Source of the DNA: Talinum fruticosum | Taxonomy: Eukaryota > Streptophyta > Magnoliopsida > Caryophyllales > Talinaceae | Direction of reading: 5' to 3' | Assembly: GCA_021018815.1 (NCBI GenBank) | Contig: JAITYX010000074.1 | Location: forward strand, 2,790,001 to 2,854,000 | Length of the DNA: 64,000 nucleotides | In this document: piece by piece, positions 61,990 through 64,000 of the stretch | How positions within the stretch are numbered: the stretch's first letter is position 1 | Layout: every line of letters starts with the position of its first letter | The notes under the pieces: generated by a model | What the model was told of the DNA's origin: nothing | The model's input: only the letters and a program-made list of their open reading frames with translations | The model's database searches: none | Position numbers and translations under genes: made by a program

Positions 61990-64000
61990 TCCATGGCTAT
62001 CCAAATACTTTTTGATAATGTATTTTAGCCAAATTGGAGGGTCAAGCTGATACAGGAGTATGGTGGTTTAGAAATGAAATGAATTAGTCATTTTGCAAAT
62101 TATATTTAGGGTTTTGTGTGTTTTCTTTGGTCTGAGGACATGCTAATGTGAATTAGAAGCTCTTGGTATGGTAAAACTTGAGACACTTGGGATTGAAATA
62201 ACTGAGTAAGAGGGCTGTTTTTCCATTCATTTAATATTAGACTTTAGGGACTTGACTGTGCTACTATTAAGATTGAACGGGAAGGGAAATGTCAACAATT
62301 TTTAAAGGTGTGTGGCTCCTGTCTATGCAGACACCACTGGCAGCACAGAACTTGTTGTAGGGGCTGGTTCTGCAGTAAATTACCTGCTGAACAGGCCAGC
62401 AAACCCCCCAGGCTACCGTAGCTACAGAAAAAAAAAAAAAACCTGACCGTGTTAAGAAGAATGATTCAAATCATGTCAGATAAGTGTTGCCTTGATATAA
62501 AGTTGTATATTTGTGAATAGGTAATGTGTGGAAAGGAGACTCCTAAAACGTCAATAGCTTGGAGAAAAATCCGGTACATTTTGTTTTGTTTCCCAAGTTT
62601 TGGCTCTCTCGGCAGCTGAGGCAAGAATGCCACGGATGATGGTAATTTTGTTTCAGACAAATTGAAAGCTTTAAGCTCTTTGTTCATGTTGTTTTTTAAG
62701 TTCGTGCTTAGTAAGTGATTTCAAATTGAAAGCATTTAGTACTTGAATTGTATGGATTTGATTGTGGCTTGAAGAGGAGGGGTGGTGGTTGTGGTGGTAA
62801 TCTTACCATGCTTTGATTTGGCATTAAACAACTCATTTAAAATGGTAGTGAAAAGGATTTTAGAACAACCTATTTCAGGCTGCAGTGAATGGCTTTGGGT
62901 AAATAATTCAAAATATACATATTGCCTGTATTTATGTGAAGATTCAAGTTCACCTGTGAAGTAATGGCTTTTAATCTTTTTGTGTTTGAAACAGCTTATG
63001 AATGGTGTGTTTTGGCATAGGCAACTCCTTGTGTAGTGAAACGCCATATGTTTCCATGTATAGTAGGAGAGTTTGTGAATATGTTCTGTTAGATTCTCTT
63101 AATATGTTCAATGAGATTAATGTTGTCCTAACGATTAGGACAACTGTATGACTTCATGACCCAATTAGTATTCCGGGGAATTTGATGGTCTGATGGGGAG
63201 ATGTTTCTCCTTTCAACTTTAGAGTCACACACTCGAATAGTCCAAAGCCACAAAAATATTATGAAATGATCTGTGAAATCAATGAATGGTTTCATGGATT
63301 GGTTACATTTCGGTGCTGACTTTTAATATCAAATGTCAAATTTTTGAAATGATGTATCTACCATACTAAATAATTTGCTGTTTCAGCTCAATATCTTTAG
63401 TTTATTGTTTTCACAAATCCTTTTTTGTTTTGGGAGCTGAGGATTATCCACTTAGCGGTGGGTGCTCATCCCCCACTTCTTTCCCTTTTCGTAGGTGTAG
63501 GTATTCCGTAAAGTGGGCTACAAAACTCGTTGGATTTGTTTTGGTGTACCTTGCTTTTTGGTGCAAGCCTAGATGTAAGGACTTGTTTTGATGCTTCTGT
63601 TGTGGCTTTTCTAAAGTTTGTCCGCAAGAGTGTAGCTATGTGTAATTTTGCAAGCATGGTTTCTACAGTTGTATGTATCATATAGCTAAAGTAGGGAAAT
63701 GTGATCCTAAAACTTAATGTACATTGTCTAGCAGTTTCATCAACCCTAGGGTTTCCACCATGATACCTCCCAGGCTTTAGGTTGGCTATAGTTGGTTTTG
63801 GCTAAGGAGGGATGTGATAACAGGTGATTTCTCAATTTTTCCTTGGGTGTGGCCTGATGTGTGGAAAGATGATGTTTATATTCTTTAATTTGCTTTGCAA
63901 CAGGGTCTAGGTGGCCTGACAAGTTATACGTCATGCACATGTAGGCCTAACTACAGCTGGACTGTACGACTTTCCATATTTAAACCTACCTTGTGAAAGC
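61990..64000 (+). other. Intron or intergenic sequence, no gene identified
   Basis: T-rich, intron-like DNA. The only protein-like stretch is the candidate exon at 62331. Short frames elsewhere look like chance. Confidence 0.4.
62331..62426 (+). other. Candidate internal exon of the unidentified gene
   Basis: After a good acceptor (CTCCTGTCTATGCAG) one frame reads TTGSTELVVGAGSAVNYLLN followed by RPANPPGYRSYR, with a composition unlike the neighbouring chance frames. No proper GT donor follows; instead an A run starts at 62427. It could be an exon with a weak internal donor or a retroposed scrap ending in poly(A). I do not recognise the protein. Confidence 0.25.

Larger units (their letters stand above)
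57250..61990 (-). mobile_element. L1 LINE with ORF1 and ORF2 in the presumed first intron
   Basis: Starts at a 13-base T run (57250-57262), the complement of its poly(A) tail. Minus-strand order: ORF1 (about 61.9-60.55 kb), ORF2 endonuclease (60.4-60.1), RT (59.05-57.97) and zinc-binding tail (57.78-57.51). It lacks the RNase H domain seen in the LINE at 44.3 kb, so the two are different L1 lineages. The 5' end near 61.99 kb is approximate; I found no clear target duplication. Confidence 0.85.

Noticed and set aside
1..64000. CRISPR arrays, bacterial operons or prokaryotic signals
   Set aside because: No regularly spaced identical repeats and no operon structure; all features are plant nuclear.

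Overview
This is a nuclear genomic window from a flowering plant, most likely a woody or repeat-rich eudicot (the species cannot be named from the sequence). The evidence is GT-AG introns, a plant-type EXO84C exocyst gene, microRNA399 hairpins, plant LTR and L1 retroelements, hAT transposons, pararetrovirus-like sequence and captured plastid DNA. Most open frames are short and spurious; only a few loci are real.

Layout. 1-6200 is AT-rich intergenic DNA with small transposon relics: a Mutator-like MITE candidate, a hAT-like element carrying a GA tract, and a tRNA-derived SINE head. 6260-26600 is one plus-strand gene, EXO84C. It has a CT-rich leader with a telo-box, a 5' UTR intron and seven coding exons between 7325 and 26323. 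Two single-base frame breaks of opposite sign lie in exons 3 and 4. Its fourth coding intron is 10.25 kb and holds a decayed Ty3/gypsy LTR retrotransposon (13225-20073) plus a tandemly duplicated LINE fragment (20160-22620). The gypsy protease region is split by about 235 bp of mosaic plastid DNA (rpl36 joined to 23S rRNA).

26.6-29 kb is plain AT-rich spacer. 29.4-41.4 kb is a locally duplicated segment that carries a tandem MIR399 array on the plus strand. It has three canonical hairpins (33.1, 36.6 and 40.5 kb), one divergent hairpin (31.0 kb), one orphan promoter (31.7-31.9 kb) and one half-hairpin relic (35.1 kb). The three canonical copies and the orphan promoter carry PHR1-binding-site (P1BS) GCATATGC motifs and a TATA box in a shared upstream module. 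This fits phosphate-starvation control of PHO2/UBC24, the known miR399 target.

41.5-55.84 kb is a nested transposon stack. An approximately 5.5 kb fold-back element has hAT-like ends, 1.4 kb inverted arms and a decayed caulimovirid-like protease/RT/RNase H core. It was later hit by a complete 1.57 kb hAT element (perfect 8-bp target duplication) and by an approximately 7.2 kb L1 LINE, which itself holds a 445 bp LINE fragment with a perfect 16-bp duplication. The stack sits exactly at the ATG of a TPR-type first exon (55844-55952). From 56.4 kb a further plus-strand transcription unit begins (TATA box, ATG-free leader exon, splice donor). Its presumed first intron contains another long L1 LINE (57.25-62.0 kb, minus strand). 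I cannot identify its product in this window.
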